A DNA stretch of 64,000 bases from JACRGC01 sp041305345 (GCA_041305345.1 JBFYLP010000002.1:124001-188000); one strand, 5' to 3'; numbered from the stretch's first letter, positions 49,251 to 58,216 are shown. The notes: generated from the letters alone by a model not told the origin. Numbers and translations are program-made.

Positions 49251-49637
49251 GTGAAAATAAAAAAAATCCTCGTATTCGGCAACCCGCTTGTTCCGGAAGA
49301 CAGCACGCCCTTACGAATATTGCCAGAGCTGAGGAAGGCATTTCCTGATTTGGAGTTCAAGGAGCTCGATGCTGCGGAACAAGTTGAGGACGAGGGGAGG
49401 GAATTGGCAATAATAGATTCGGTTTCCGGAATTGGGAAAATCGAGATGATCGAGGATTTGGATTCGATAAGGATGCAGAAAATCTACACGATGCACGACT
49501 TTGATTTGGGGATCACATTGAAGCTGCTAAAGAGGATGGGAAAAATCGACTCAGTGCTGATATTTGGGGTTCCGCTGAAATATCCGGCGAGGAAGGCTCT
49601 TGCCGAATTGCAGGAAATCATCTCCCGACATACCTGA
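49251..49637 (+). CDS. Hydrogenase maturation protease (HycI/HyaD-like)
   Basis: A protein of about 128 residues with the start of the family fold, ILVFGNPLVPEDSTPLRILPEL, then an Asp/Glu in IIDSVSG, and MHDFDLGITLKLL with the conserved HD. These proteases remove the C-terminal peptide of the [NiFe]-hydrogenase large subunit after nickel insertion. The large subunit at 50436-51713 has exactly such a tail. GTG at 49251 is the likely start because a TATA box lies at 49210-49219; a GTG 21 bases earlier would be inside the promoter. The 3' end overlaps the convergent lipoprotein gene by 20 bases. Confidence 0.8.
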   Translation: MKIKKILVFGNPLVPEDSTPLRILPELRKAFPDLEFKELDAAEQVEDEGRELAIIDSVSGIGKIEMIEDLDSIRMQKIYTMHDFDLGITLKLLKRMGKIDSVLIFGVPLKYPARKALAELQEIISRHT

Positions 49638-50364
49638 TTTCCTGGCCGTCAATTTTCTGCGCAAAAATGCCTCCCGAACGCCTCATAGGTTCAGAAGGCG
49701 GCCTTATGAAGGAAACCCGGAGGAGGCGGTAGGCGATGAGGAGAATTATCAGCCCGAGGGCGATGTAAACGTAATTCAATTCCCTTGAAACCACCCGGAT
49801 GGCTCCCTGGCCTTCGAGAAGGGAGAGCACATCGAAGTACGCGCGGTTTCCACGGATCTCGCCGCCTTCTGCCTCGATGATTTCGCCGGGCATCTCAACG
49901 ACATAGGTCATTTTGACGCCCGAACTCCTCATTCTTGCCGATATCATTGATAGCGCTGGGTCGTCAAACCTGCGGTTCTGGCCGAATTGTGACGTGACAG
50001 ATGATGAGCTTTGCATGCCGCTCGAGTTGAAATCCGGGAAATGGGAGATATCGGCCTCATACCTTGCGATTGGAAAACCGTTGTCGCTGCGGAAAGAATA
50101 GGAATTCTCGCCTGGAAGGAAATTTGCGCCGATTTTGAGAATACCTTTCTCGAATGAGCAGCTAATTCCGGGCGCAACCTCATCGCACGCCTCCTGAAGT
50201 TCCCTCTGGTCGATGGAGCCTGCTGTTTTTGAGAGCAAAGTGGTGTTCACTTCCTGGATGATGTATGATGAGCCGCTGCGGTCGAAAGTTTGCGTGTATT
50301 TCACGTCAACGCAGCCGGTTAGGAGCAGCAAAAGCAGAAGCAAAGCCGCAAGCTGGGAGTTCAT
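49618..50364 (-). CDS. Membrane-anchored lipoprotein of unknown function (LppM-like)
   Basis: A 248-residue exported protein. The signal peptide ends in a lipobox (LLLLTGC, Cys18). A beta-rich outside domain follows, with YTQTFDRSGSSYIIQEVNTT and VKMTYVVEMPGEIIEAEGG. A C-terminal membrane helix (YVYIALGLIILLIAYRLL) and a basic cytoplasmic tail end it. The MPGEI-AEG pattern and topology resemble the LppM domain of bacterial lipoproteins, role unknown. It is sandwiched between hydrogenase genes but shows no motif linking it to them. Confidence 0.7.
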   Translation of the reverse strand: MNSQLAALLLLLLLLTGCVDVKYTQTFDRSGSSYIIQEVNTTLLSKTAGSIDQRELQEACDEVAPGISCSFEKGILKIGANFLPGENSYSFRSDNGFPIARYEADISHFPDFNSSGMQSSSSVTSQFGQNRRFDDPALSMISARMRSSGVKMTYVVEMPGEIIEAEGGEIRGNRAYFDVLSLLEGQGAIRVVSRELNYVYIALGLIILLIAYRLLRVSFIRPPSEPMRRSGGIFAQKIDGQEIRYVGR

Positions 50365-50427
50365 GCATAAGAAAAATCGGGGCGTAATTTAAATGTTCGC
50401 TTGCGAGGGATCGGCAATTCGGCCGGT

Positions 50428-50435
50428 AAAAAAAA
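50428..50435 (-). terminator. Poly-T run after the hydrogenase large subunit
   Basis: On the minus strand a run of eight T follows the stop codon of the large subunit gene directly. It fits archaeal termination of the hydrogenase transcript. Confidence 0.5.
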
Positions 50436-51713
50436 TCATTTCCACTTGACCTTGAGGAAATGCGTCGCGCAGCTCATGCAGGGATCGTATGCGCGGATGA
50501 GCTTTTCGATCTCGAATTCGATCTCCTCCCGGGGCTTGTGAAGATTCTGTTCCACGAGCTGCTTGATGTCAAAGCCCATATTGACCTGGTTCTGGGCTGT
50601 TGGGATCACGAGCTCAACTTCCCGGATTTTTCCGTACTCATCGACATCCACGTGGTAATAAAGCGTGCCCCGCGGCGCCTCGATTGCAGCAACGCCAACA
50701 CCCGCCTGGGGTTTTACCTGCACGGGGGACTCCGGCTTGAAATCCGTCGTTTCCAAAAGCTCAACTGCGTGGTCTATGCCGTGCAATGTTTCTATTGCCT
50801 GCGCCAAATTGTTCTTGTACACATCGTTTGTTGGAAAGAGGGAAATGAAGCCTGCCGCATCCCTTTTCGTATCCTTATGCAAGGAATTCTTCTTCAGATT
50901 CATTCTTGGAAGGGAGCCCACCATATACTCCTTCCCGCGGAATTGGAAGCCAACCGATGTGGAATACGGGATAACTACCCTTTGGAGGTGCCATAAATAA
51001 TGCGATTTTTGGACTGGAATGCCCTCGGAGTTGATGATCTCATCGCCCAGGTAGCTGAAATCGGAATTGCCCGAGGACACGTACCGGGTGTCCCGCTTCA
51101 ATGAGAAATCGCAGTCCTTGTAGATCTGCATAAGGTCGAAAAGATGCTCCCTTGCGGCTTTCAATTCCAAAATCACCTGCCGGGTTTTTTCCTTATCCGG
51201 GATCTGGGCGTGGCCCCCGACGATGGGGAAGGGCGCGTGAACCGCCTTTCCGGCAACGACCTTGCTTAGGTTGTTCCCAGCTGCCTTCACCTGGAACGCC
51301 TGGTCCACAAGGTCGTGGTGGTCTTCGACGAAATCAAGAATGGAATCCTTCTTGAAGACGTCCGGAAGTGAAAAGAGATAGAGATGCATTGCGTGGTCCC
51401 GTACATACATCCCATAGGCGGTAAGTTTCCGCAATATGCGTGTTTGCTCCGAGGGGACGACCTTCAGCGCATCCTCCACGGCCTCGACGCAGCATAGGAG
51501 GTGTGCAATGCTGCAAGTGCCGCATATCCGAGAAACGAGCTGGGGGACGTTCAATGCGGGCTTCCCCCGAACAGCCTGCGAATAGAAGCGCTTGTTCTCC
51601 GTGATCTTGAGCTCCACATCCTCGACTTCGTCATTTCGAACTTTCAGGCTTAGCGCTGCGTGGCCCTCTATCTTGCTTATCGCCTCCAGATTGATGTCGA
51701 AATCCTGGTGCAT
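50436..51713 (-). CDS. [NiFe]-hydrogenase large (catalytic) subunit, group 3-like
   Basis: A 425-residue subunit that houses the nickel-iron centre. The N-terminal ligand motif is RICGTC (62-67), giving C64 and C67. The C-terminal motif is DPCMSC (C412, C415), followed by ATH418. Seven residues (FLKVKWK) come after that His, as expected of a precursor cut by a maturation protease, and one is encoded next door. The cytoplasmic, compact form resembles group 3 enzymes (F420-nonreducing or NADP-linked). It follows the small-subunit gene by 63 bases. No nickel-insertion (hypA-F) genes are in this window. Confidence 0.93.
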   Translation of the reverse strand: MHQDFDINLEAISKIEGHAALSLKVRNDEVEDVELKITENKRFYSQAVRGKPALNVPQLVSRICGTCSIAHLLCCVEAVEDALKVVPSEQTRILRKLTAYGMYVRDHAMHLYLFSLPDVFKKDSILDFVEDHHDLVDQAFQVKAAGNNLSKVVAGKAVHAPFPIVGGHAQIPDKEKTRQVILELKAAREHLFDLMQIYKDCDFSLKRDTRYVSSGNSDFSYLGDEIINSEGIPVQKSHYLWHLQRVVIPYSTSVGFQFRGKEYMVGSLPRMNLKKNSLHKDTKRDAAGFISLFPTNDVYKNNLAQAIETLHGIDHAVELLETTDFKPESPVQVKPQAGVGVAAIEAPRGTLYYHVDVDEYGKIREVELVIPTAQNQVNMGFDIKQLVEQNLHKPREEIEFEIEKLIRAYDPCMSCATHFLKVKWK

Positions 51714-51776
51714 GCAATCACATCCTTTTTTTATGCCAGCTTTCCTGCACGATAAATTGGGTTGTAAAAACCCGCC

Positions 51777-52262
51777 TCATTTGCCCGTAATCCCAAATTC
51801 AGCCAAGTACTTGTTCAGCACCTGCAGGAACCTTTCCTCATCCATTGGGCAGCCCGGAACCTGGTCATCAACAGGAATGACCTGCGGGATGGAAAGAACC
51901 TTCTCAAGCAGGTGGAATTTGTCGACGAGGAATTGCACCTCCTTCCTGGTCTCGTCATTGAAGAAGTTGCGCTGGCCTGCTGGAAGCCCCGAGCAGGCAC
52001 AGCTGCCAATCGTGACCACTTTTTTGGAGTTCGCGCGTATTTCAAGCACCTTCTGCTTGTCCTTTTCCGTTGAAACCGCACCCTCTATGAATGCAACGTC
52101 GATATCCGAAAGCTCGTTCTTGTTCTTAAGGATGCGCGCGTACCGAAAATCGATCAGCTGCGACCATTCCTTGTAATGATCGTTCATCATCTCGACGAGA
52201 ATTATGGATGAATCCTCGCAGCAGCTAAAGGAGAAAAGCCCGACTTTCAATTTATTCGCCAT
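51777..52262 (-). CDS. [NiFe]-hydrogenase small subunit
   Basis: A 161-residue iron-sulfur subunit of the NADH-ubiquinone oxidoreductase 20-kDa type. Proximal-cluster cysteines appear in FSFSCCEDSS (C14, C15), TIGSCACSGLPAGQRN (two Cys) and VPGCPM. The usual C-x-x-C at the first site is here CCEDS, so the first ligand pair is not standard. It contacts the large subunit and carries electrons from the nickel site. Only one cluster is evident, and no larger electron-carrying subunits (beta with extra 4Fe-4S clusters) are encoded nearby. It is the first gene of the hydrogenase operon. Confidence 0.9.
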   Translation of the reverse strand: MANKLKVGLFSFSCCEDSSIILVEMMNDHYKEWSQLIDFRYARILKNKNELSDIDVAFIEGAVSTEKDKQKVLEIRANSKKVVTIGSCACSGLPAGQRNFFNDETRKEVQFLVDKFHLLEKVLSIPQVIPVDDQVPGCPMDEERFLQVLNKYLAEFGITGK

Positions 52263-52375
52263 TGCGCATTCCCGAAAAATATTTTTTGAATTTACATTGG
52301 AATCATTTATAGCGCATCCTTTTTAATCGTTGTTGAATTAAGCTTGGGTGGGGGTCCCTGTTTTTAGTGGTGGTC

Positions 52376-53317
52376 ATGATGAATGAGGACAAAGGAATAT
52401 TGCTTGCGTTCATAACGGCGCTTGTTAGCGGCATATCGGTTTTCATCAACGGCTTCACGGTTAAGGGGTTCGATCCCGTTGTCTTCACGGCGCTGAAGGC
52501 CGCGTGCGTTGCATTGGCACTGCTATCTGCAGCCGCCCTTGTAGGCAGGGCGAAGGAACTATCGCGCTTATCGGTCAACCAGTGGAAATGGCTAGTCGTA
52601 ATTGGGCTCGTTGGCGGAAGCATCCCATTCCTGCTCTTCTTCCAGGGGCTAAGCCTCATTGCACCACTGAAGGGATCTTTCCTTTTCCGCCTTCTATTCA
52701 TTTTTTCCGCGGTATTCGCCTTTTTCGTCCTACGGGAAAAGCCTTCGCGGAAAGCGGCACTCGGAGCGGGAATTGTCCTTGCGGGCAACGTGCTGCTATT
52801 GGGCAATGAAGGGATCTTTCCGTTAGGGATTGGGGAAATGCTTGTTTTGGCTGCAACCGCCATCTGGGCATTCGAATATGTGCTCTCCAAATGGGCAATG
52901 GAAAATAGGGGAATTGAGCCCCAAATCCTCGCATTCGGAAGGATGTTCTTCGGTGGGGCCGCCATATTCGGCTATGTGGCAGCTACCGGCAAGCTCGCAG
53001 GAATTGCATCGCTCTCTTTAGTCCATTGGCAATGGGTACTAATCACTTCCGCATTCCTCCTCCTGTTTGTGACCAGTTGGTATGCGGGGCTCAGGCACGC
53101 CAAAGCCTCAACTGCAACTGCAATATTGACCCTGGGCGGGCCCATAACAGCCGCCCTGAATTTCCTTTTCCTTGGAAAGGCGCCCACATTATTCGAAGGC
53201 GTGGGGCTCCTCCTGATCACAGCTGGAATTGCTGCAATCGTTGGAATTTCCCAGATCGCAAAACTGCCGGCAACTGCTGCAATCGAACTTGGGAAATTCC
53301 TTAGGAGGGCGGGCTAG
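52376..53317 (+). CDS. EamA/DMT-family permease
   Basis: A 313-residue membrane protein with ten helices in two EamA repeats: LLAFITALVSGISVFINGFTV, then LLFFQGLSLIAPLKGSFLFRLLFIFSAVFAFFVLREK, and the second repeat ending FLFLGKAPTLFEGVGLLLITAGIAAIV. It would carry an unknown small metabolite. ATG codons at 52376 and 52379 are both possible. It is divergent from the hydrogenase small subunit gene and unrelated in sequence to the other EamA permease at 27766 beyond the family. Confidence 0.88.
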   Translation: MMNEDKGILLAFITALVSGISVFINGFTVKGFDPVVFTALKAACVALALLSAAALVGRAKELSRLSVNQWKWLVVIGLVGGSIPFLLFFQGLSLIAPLKGSFLFRLLFIFSAVFAFFVLREKPSRKAALGAGIVLAGNVLLLGNEGIFPLGIGEMLVLAATAIWAFEYVLSKWAMENRGIEPQILAFGRMFFGGAAIFGYVAATGKLAGIASLSLVHWQWVLITSAFLLLFVTSWYAGLRHAKASTATAILTLGGPITAALNFLFLGKAPTLFEGVGLLLITAGIAAIVGISQIAKLPATAAIELGKFLRRAG

Positions 53318-53350
53318 GAGTTGAAGGGTTAATTCATCTAGGGGATCGCA

Positions 53351-54091
53351 GTGGAAGGAGTCGAATTGGCCGCAAGGTTTGCGAGCGTAACCAATCGTTT
53401 GAAATATTGCGGGTCCGCTGAGTTCCAATCGGTGTTTGGCAAATACCTAGCCGATAAGAGCGCGGCAAACACTGGAAGGCTCAAAGCCGCGATTGGAAAA
53501 TTCGAGGCGCATTACCCCTATTTGAAGCTCATTGCAAAGGCTAATGGAAGGAAACCGTTTGATTACCCCGTGGTGGAGGCGCTTTGGCTTGGGAATGGGC
53601 TGCTTGAGAAGGTGACGAGGAAGCAAATGCAGCAAATGATATTGGGGGGGCTTACAGGAAAAGGTAAAATGGATTTGGAAAGGGCAAGGAGGAAGGCGGA
53701 TGGGATTCCTGAAGGTGCCCTTCCGCATCATTCGTTCCATGTTTATTATATCAGGTTCATTACGGGTAGGGTCGAATGGAACCTTCGGAACGCGGATAGG
53801 TGCAGGGTTCCGTGGGGCTATGTCCGCGAGGTGGACGGCGAAGCTGCATTGGTCGAATATACGCCAATCATCCGCAGGGATGGCAACCTGGTTTTCTCCG
53901 CGCCAATTGTGAAACGGGTGGCATTGGGCCTTGGCGGGATCGGTTTTGGGAATATGCCAAAGAAAGGGGATACGGTGGCGTTCCATTGGGATGCAGCGAT
54001 AAAAAAACTGACGGCAAGGGAGGAAGCGAACCTAAGGAAATATACGCTAATCAATATGGTGGCTTTGAATGAGGGCAGGAAGGGAATCTGA
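53351..54091 (+). CDS. DUF6390-like protein
   Basis: A 246-residue soluble protein, GTG start at 53351. It opens MEGVELAARFASVTNRLKYCGS and contains LPHHSFHVYYIRF near residue 125 and CRVPWGYVREVDG. These match what I recall of the DUF6390 family, which is encoded beside [NiFe] hydrogenases in archaea and Parcubacteria. That fits the hydrogenase genes 1.1 kb upstream. Conserved Cys20, the His pair (HH) and Cys near 151 might bind metal. Function unknown; a maturation or assembly role is a guess from context. Confidence 0.7.
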   Translation: MEGVELAARFASVTNRLKYCGSAEFQSVFGKYLADKSAANTGRLKAAIGKFEAHYPYLKLIAKANGRKPFDYPVVEALWLGNGLLEKVTRKQMQQMILGGLTGKGKMDLERARRKADGIPEGALPHHSFHVYYIRFITGRVEWNLRNADRCRVPWGYVREVDGEAALVEYTPIIRRDGNLVFSAPIVKRVALGLGGIGFGNMPKKGDTVAFHWDAAIKKLTAREEANLRKYTLINMVALNEGRKGI

Positions 54092-54152
54092 GAAACATTA
54101 TGCCGACCGTGTTCATTAAACCTTAACCTATTAATAGGGGGAAAGGTAAAGA

Positions 54153-55127
54153 GTGGGAGAACAGATAAAATCCGACACTTTCCCACACCCTTGTGATTTA
54201 ATGGTCCTTTGCATAATTGGTCTTGTCGTATTCGGAATACTGGGCATATTCAGCGCGAAGTACCGCAGCCTTGCAAAGGAGGCGTTCGGATGCGTCTGGA
54301 ACATGGCAAGGCTAAGACCCTGCCAGGGCACGCTTGAGGACCGAATAAGGAGGGAAATCCTCTCGAAGGCGTTCCGCGTCCATCCAACGCTCGCAAAATA
54401 CGTCAACAGGTATTTTGGATTGCTCTCCTGGCTGTTCGTGGCGGCTTTCTTCCTCTCGGTTTTCCTTGCAGGCCAGGGCATCTATAATTATGCGGTCTAC
54501 GGCAACTGCAACGGGCCGCAGGGAGGATTTTGCATATTCGACCCACTCAACAGCGGACAGCAAGCAAATGAATGCGTCCTGCCGGGTGCGAGCACAACTA
54601 ATTTACGCAAACCAATTGATCTGGGCCATCATTTGCAAGGGCCTGCGGATGCAAAAGTAATGCTGATAGAAATCGGCTGCTACACTTGCCCGTTCACAAA
54701 AATGGCGCAGCCTGCAGTAACCTCGGCATTGAAGAAATACGAAGGGAAAATCAGATTTGCATTCCTGCCATTCCCGCTGCCAAACCACGCGTACAGCACC
54801 GAATCTGGCGAGGCAGCAGAATGTGCCAACGAACAGGGCAAGTATTGGGAATACCATAATGCGCTTTTTGAGAGGCAAGGGGAGGTCCGCGATGGAGGAA
54901 TGCCGGAATTGAAGCAGATTGCAAAGTCCGTTGGTTTGGATGTAATGCAATTTGATGCGTGCCTCGATACGGGAAAATACAAGGCGCACGTACAGAATGA
55001 TTTCCAGTACGGAATCTCAATTGGGGTTTACGGCACTCCGACGTTCTTCATCAACGGGCAGGCCTTTGTTGAGCCCCTTACGGAGCAGAAGCTGAGTTCA
55101 TTGATCGAGGCAGAATTGAACAAATAG
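54153..55127 (+). CDS. Membrane-anchored DsbA-like thioredoxin-fold protein
   Basis: A 324-residue protein with two membrane helices at the N-terminus (about 16-33 and 88-112). The outside domain is DsbA-like: active site IGCYTCPFTK (C176, C179), a helical insert and cis-Pro loop GVYGTPTFFINGQ. It would oxidise or isomerise disulfides outside the membrane. Extra Cys at 119, 127 and 141 may pair structurally. The start is GTG at 54153; no ATG gives both helices. It forms a group with the CcdA fusion and the triple-thioredoxin protein at 55709. Confidence 0.85.
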   Translation: MGEQIKSDTFPHPCDLMVLCIIGLVVFGILGIFSAKYRSLAKEAFGCVWNMARLRPCQGTLEDRIRREILSKAFRVHPTLAKYVNRYFGLLSWLFVAAFFLSVFLAGQGIYNYAVYGNCNGPQGGFCIFDPLNSGQQANECVLPGASTTNLRKPIDLGHHLQGPADAKVMLIEIGCYTCPFTKMAQPAVTSALKKYEGKIRFAFLPFPLPNHAYSTESGEAAECANEQGKYWEYHNALFERQGEVRDGGMPELKQIAKSVGLDVMQFDACLDTGKYKAHVQNDFQYGISIGVYGTPTFFINGQAFVEPLTEQKLSSLIEAELNK

Positions 55128-55216
55128 GAAAAAATTGCCGGTCATACCTCGTTGTGCGATCGCTCTTGCTCCCACATCGAAACCATTGGGGGGTTGCACC
55201 AACAAATCAGCCTCCT

Positions 55217-55630
55217 CTACCTACGCCTATTATACAATCGCATATGTTCTTTCATGATGCACTTATCCATCACAACAAGCAGCCCTGCCTCCAAGGCAAG
55301 CTTGGCGGCTTCCTGATTGGCGATGCCCTCCTGCACCCATACCGCCTTGGCACGGATCTTTATTGCACTGATGACGATGTCAAGCACGAATTCGGGCTTC
55401 CGGAAAATTACCGCCACATCGACGGCAAGCGGGATTTTTTCAAGCGATTCGTAGGCGTATTTCCCGTGCCATTCCAAAAGCTTGGGGTTGACCGCGATGA
55501 TTTCGAAGCCGTTTTTCTGCAAATAATCCGCAACGATGTAGCTTGGCTTCTCCTCGTCATCCGAAAGCCCAACTACCGCAATGCGCCTGGAATCCATCAG
55601 TATTTTCCTAATTGAAGCATCCTCGTCCAT
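55217..55630 (-). CDS. CoA-binding domain protein (YccU-like)
   Basis: A 137-residue stand-alone CoA-binding domain: RIAVVGLSDDEEKPSYIVADYLQKNGFEIIAVNP, then YESLEKIP and AVWVQEGIANQEAAKLALEAGLLVVMDKCIMKEH. Such proteins bind CoA or CoA-SSH and may modify or signal thiol state. The frame reaches ATG at 55675, but the segment there contains a TATA-like CTTAAAAAC about 25 bases before ATG 55630, which I take as the real start of a leaderless gene. Confidence 0.85.
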   Translation of the reverse strand: MDEDASIRKILMDSRRIAVVGLSDDEEKPSYIVADYLQKNGFEIIAVNPKLLEWHGKYAYESLEKIPLAVDVAVIFRKPEFVLDIVISAIKIRAKAVWVQEGIANQEAAKLALEAGLLVVMDKCIMKEHMRLYNRRR

Positions 55631-55708
55631 TCCACTCGTGAAATAAGAATTTGCTTCGGTTTTTAAGCTTTTCATTGGATAAACTCACTATTCCAGAAAG
55701 GTGAGAGG

Positions 55709-56911
55709 ATGGATTATAGGGGAATGTTCCAGAAGCTGATAATTGCGCTACTAGTCGTGGTCGTCGCATATGGCGCATATATGGTATTCAGCTCCGCGAT
55801 GGCGGGGCCGCAGGCAGGCGCAACGCCTAGTCCGGGGATCCTGATCTCGACAGTAACCCCCCAGGCGAGCATTGAGCCTCCGCAGCTGCAGCTCACGATG
55901 ATAACAGCCCCCGCTTGCGAGGATTGCTTTGCTATTGATGCGTTCGCGTACGTTTTGCAAGAGCAGGGCGCTGAGTTAAAAATTGAAAAATTCGCCTATG
56001 ATTCGGATGAAGGCAAAAAGATTGTCAAGGAATACAATATCACGAAGGCGCCCACGATAATTTTCTCTGGCGAGATCGACCGGGTAGAGGAATTGGAGGG
56101 GCTGCTCAATGTGGCCGGCACCAAGGTAGGCGACAAATGGGTGCTCAGGGACATTTCCCCGCCATATTTGGATGTTGAATCGGGCAAAATCGTGGGAAGG
56201 GTATCCATCAAGACTATTTACACGGACGACTGCGAAAGTTGCAACACGGCAACCGTGCCGATAAGCAGCGCCGCCGTAAATTACTCCGCTTTGGGGGATG
56301 CGTTCAGGCAGATTGGGGTTGGGGTAAGCGAGGACGTAAGAGTCCCTGCGAATTCAATCGAGGGCATCAATATAATTGGGAAATACGGCCTGACAAGGCT
56401 GCCGGCAATCATCCTATCGGAAGACATCGAGGCCTACCCGGAGCTTGCTAGGGCGATGGACAATGTAGGTTACAAGGCGGAAGATGGCAATTACGTGATC
56501 AGGATGCTAAACCCGCCTTTTTACAACATCACGAGCGGGGAGGAGGAAGGCTTGTTGACAATCGTTTATATCAAGGCCGGAAATTACTGCCCCGATTGCT
56601 ACGATTACAGGATCCACACGAGCGAACTTGCAGGGATGGGCGTCATTGCGGCCGAATCCTACTACTATGATTTTGATTCTTCAATTGGGAAAAACTACAC
56701 GCAGAATTTCAACATCACCAAAATCCCAACAGTGCTGATTTCGCCCGAGATAATCAAATACCCCGCGTTCATGCTCATATACAACCAGCTAGGGAGGATC
56801 CTTCCAAGCGGCTGGTTCCTATTCGACAAGTTCGAGGTGCTTGAAGGGGGGACATATTTCGACATCCCGTCGAACAAATCAGTCACGGTGGCAATCCAGC
56901 CTGCTGCGTGA
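55709..56911 (+). CDS. Membrane-anchored protein with three thioredoxin-like domains
   Basis: A 400-residue exported protein with an N-terminal membrane anchor (about 8-32) and a Pro/Thr linker. Three tandem thioredoxin/glutaredoxin-like domains follow, each with a CxxC: CEDC (70-73), CESC (175-178) and CPDC (294-297). Each is followed by a P-T-I/P-A-I/P-T-V cis-Pro loop (KAPTIIF, RLPAIIL, KIPTVLI). It would act as a disulfide relay outside the membrane, perhaps receiving electrons from the CcdA fusion. The three domains have diverged from each other, so the repeats are old. Confidence 0.8.
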   Translation: MDYRGMFQKLIIALLVVVVAYGAYMVFSSAMAGPQAGATPSPGILISTVTPQASIEPPQLQLTMITAPACEDCFAIDAFAYVLQEQGAELKIEKFAYDSDEGKKIVKEYNITKAPTIIFSGEIDRVEELEGLLNVAGTKVGDKWVLRDISPPYLDVESGKIVGRVSIKTIYTDDCESCNTATVPISSAAVNYSALGDAFRQIGVGVSEDVRVPANSIEGINIIGKYGLTRLPAIILSEDIEAYPELARAMDNVGYKAEDGNYVIRMLNPPFYNITSGEEEGLLTIVYIKAGNYCPDCYDYRIHTSELAGMGVIAAESYYYDFDSSIGKNYTQNFNITKIPTVLISPEIIKYPAFMLIYNQLGRILPSGWFLFDKFEVLEGGTYFDIPSNKSVTVAIQPAA

Positions 56912-56966
56912 ACTCTTTTTTTTCCTTTTTCCACTTTCAGGAGTTTTTTAATACCTCCCCGCCTAT
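56912..56966 (+). promoter_or_regulatory. T-rich terminator and TATA box between two genes
   Basis: A run of eight T right after the stop (56915-56923), then TTTTTTAATA at about 56945-56954, the likely TATA box of the next gene whose ATG is at 56976. This compact spacer serves as terminator and promoter in turn. Confidence 0.5.
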
Positions 56967-56975
56967 CTTCAGATA

Positions 56976-57704
56976 ATGGAACGGCACCGATTCTGGGAAT
57001 TGGATCTTGCAAGGGCAGCAGCAGCAATCGGGATGATCGCATACAACTGGGCGTTTGCCCTGAATTATTTCGGAAGGGCTGATTTTGACCTCAATTCAGG
57101 CGCCCTGTGGGCACTTGGAAGAATGGTCGCATTTGGTTTCGTGTTCATTGCAGGCGTGTCGATGGCAATCAGCTTCGAAAATGCATCCCGTAAATTGAAA
57201 CCCAGCGCCCTAAGGAGGAAATACCTTAAATCCGGCCTGAAAATATTCTTATTTGGGGTTTGCATAACAATCGCCACGTATTTATTTGATCCGAAGGCCA
57301 CCATCTGGTTTGGCGTGCTCCATCTTATCGGGATCAGTGCATTGCTGGCATACCCCCTCCTAAAAAATCAGGTGAAAACATCAACATTGATCCTTCTTTC
57401 GATCCCAATTCTGGTGGCCGGGTCTTACCTGCAGAATTTCTCGTTCGATTCCCCCGTCCTCCTCTGGCTGGGGCTTTGGCCTTCTGGCTGGTACACGTTC
57501 GATTATTTCCCCCTTCTTCCGTGGGCGGGAATTTTCTTTTTGGGGATTGCAATGGGAATGAAATTGCTCCGGCATCACGCAATGCATAACTATCCTGCCA
57601 AGCCGTCTCCTCTTTTGTACACGGCCCTCTTATTTGGCAGGAACACCCTGGCAATTTATTTGATCCACCAGCCATTGCTGCTCGCTTTCATCCTTATTTC
57701 CTAA
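56976..57704 (+). CDS. DUF1624/HGSNAT-type membrane acetyltransferase-like protein
   Basis: A 242-residue membrane protein with seven to eight helices. It has the opening RFWELDLARAAAAIGMIAYNWAFALNYFG and FIAGVSMAISFENASRK of DUF1624, related to heparan-alpha-glucosaminide acetyltransferase. LLPWAGIFFLGIAMG and FGRNTLAIYLIHQPLLLAFIL near the end complete the family. A surface sugar acetylation role is inferred from the family. It converges with a DtxR regulator gene and overlaps it by 4 bases. Confidence 0.88.
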   Translation: MERHRFWELDLARAAAAIGMIAYNWAFALNYFGRADFDLNSGALWALGRMVAFGFVFIAGVSMAISFENASRKLKPSALRRKYLKSGLKIFLFGVCITIATYLFDPKATIWFGVLHLIGISALLAYPLLKNQVKTSTLILLSIPILVAGSYLQNFSFDSPVLLWLGLWPSGWYTFDYFPLLPWAGIFFLGIAMGMKLLRHHAMHNYPAKPSPLLYTALLFGRNTLAIYLIHQPLLLAFILIS

Positions 57705-58138
57705 TTTTTGCGAGGGATATAGCCGCCGGTGCTTCTTTTACCCGAAAGCTGGGGGATGGGCTTTCCATCAGGTGTTTTTTTTGGCCTCCCCAGGAATTCA
57801 TCAAGCGCGTCAGCTGATTTGTCGGAAAGGGCGTGCTCGATCCTGCACGCCTCAATTTCAAGGTCCTTCATCCCAAATACCTTGATTCCGCAGGTAATGA
57901 TAAGCCGGTGCTTCCGCACGATTTTTCTTGCCTCATTCCTTCCCCTCCCCGTGAGCGTCGCTTCGCCATAGCGCTTGTGGTTGACAAGACCATCGCCTTT
58001 AAGCTTGTCAAGCATTTCCGAAACGCTAGGTGGCGCCACGTGCAAAATCCTTGATACGACAGTGATACGGCCACGCTTTCCGCCTTCTTCGAGCTCGTAG
58101 AGGGTCTTGAGGTACATTTCCTTCTGTTCGTTGCCCAT
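57701..58138 (-). CDS. DtxR/MntR-family metal-dependent regulator
   Basis: A 145-residue protein. The N-terminal winged helix (EMYLKTLYELEEGGKRGRITVVSRILHVAPPSVSEMLDKLKGDGLVNHKRYG) and a dimerisation/metal domain match DtxR: RGRNEARKIVRKHRLIITCGIKVFG and IEACRIEHALSDKSADAL, holding the usual Cys/Glu/His ligands. It lacks the third SH3-like domain. In other organisms such proteins repress Fe or Mn uptake; the NRAMP gene at 23433 and the metal ABC system are plausible targets. ATG at 58138 is preferred; earlier ATGs at 58144 and 58159 are possible. Confidence 0.9.
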   Translation of the reverse strand: MGNEQKEMYLKTLYELEEGGKRGRITVVSRILHVAPPSVSEMLDKLKGDGLVNHKRYGEATLTGRGRNEARKIVRKHRLIITCGIKVFGMKDLEIEACRIEHALSDKSADALDEFLGRPKKTPDGKPIPQLSGKRSTGGYIPRKN

Positions 58139-58216
58139 TTGCATCCAAAATCTAATCATTAAGGGGATTATTAAACCAGGGGCAGTATTTGGAGCGCTTA
58201 TAAAGCATCGGAAGGC

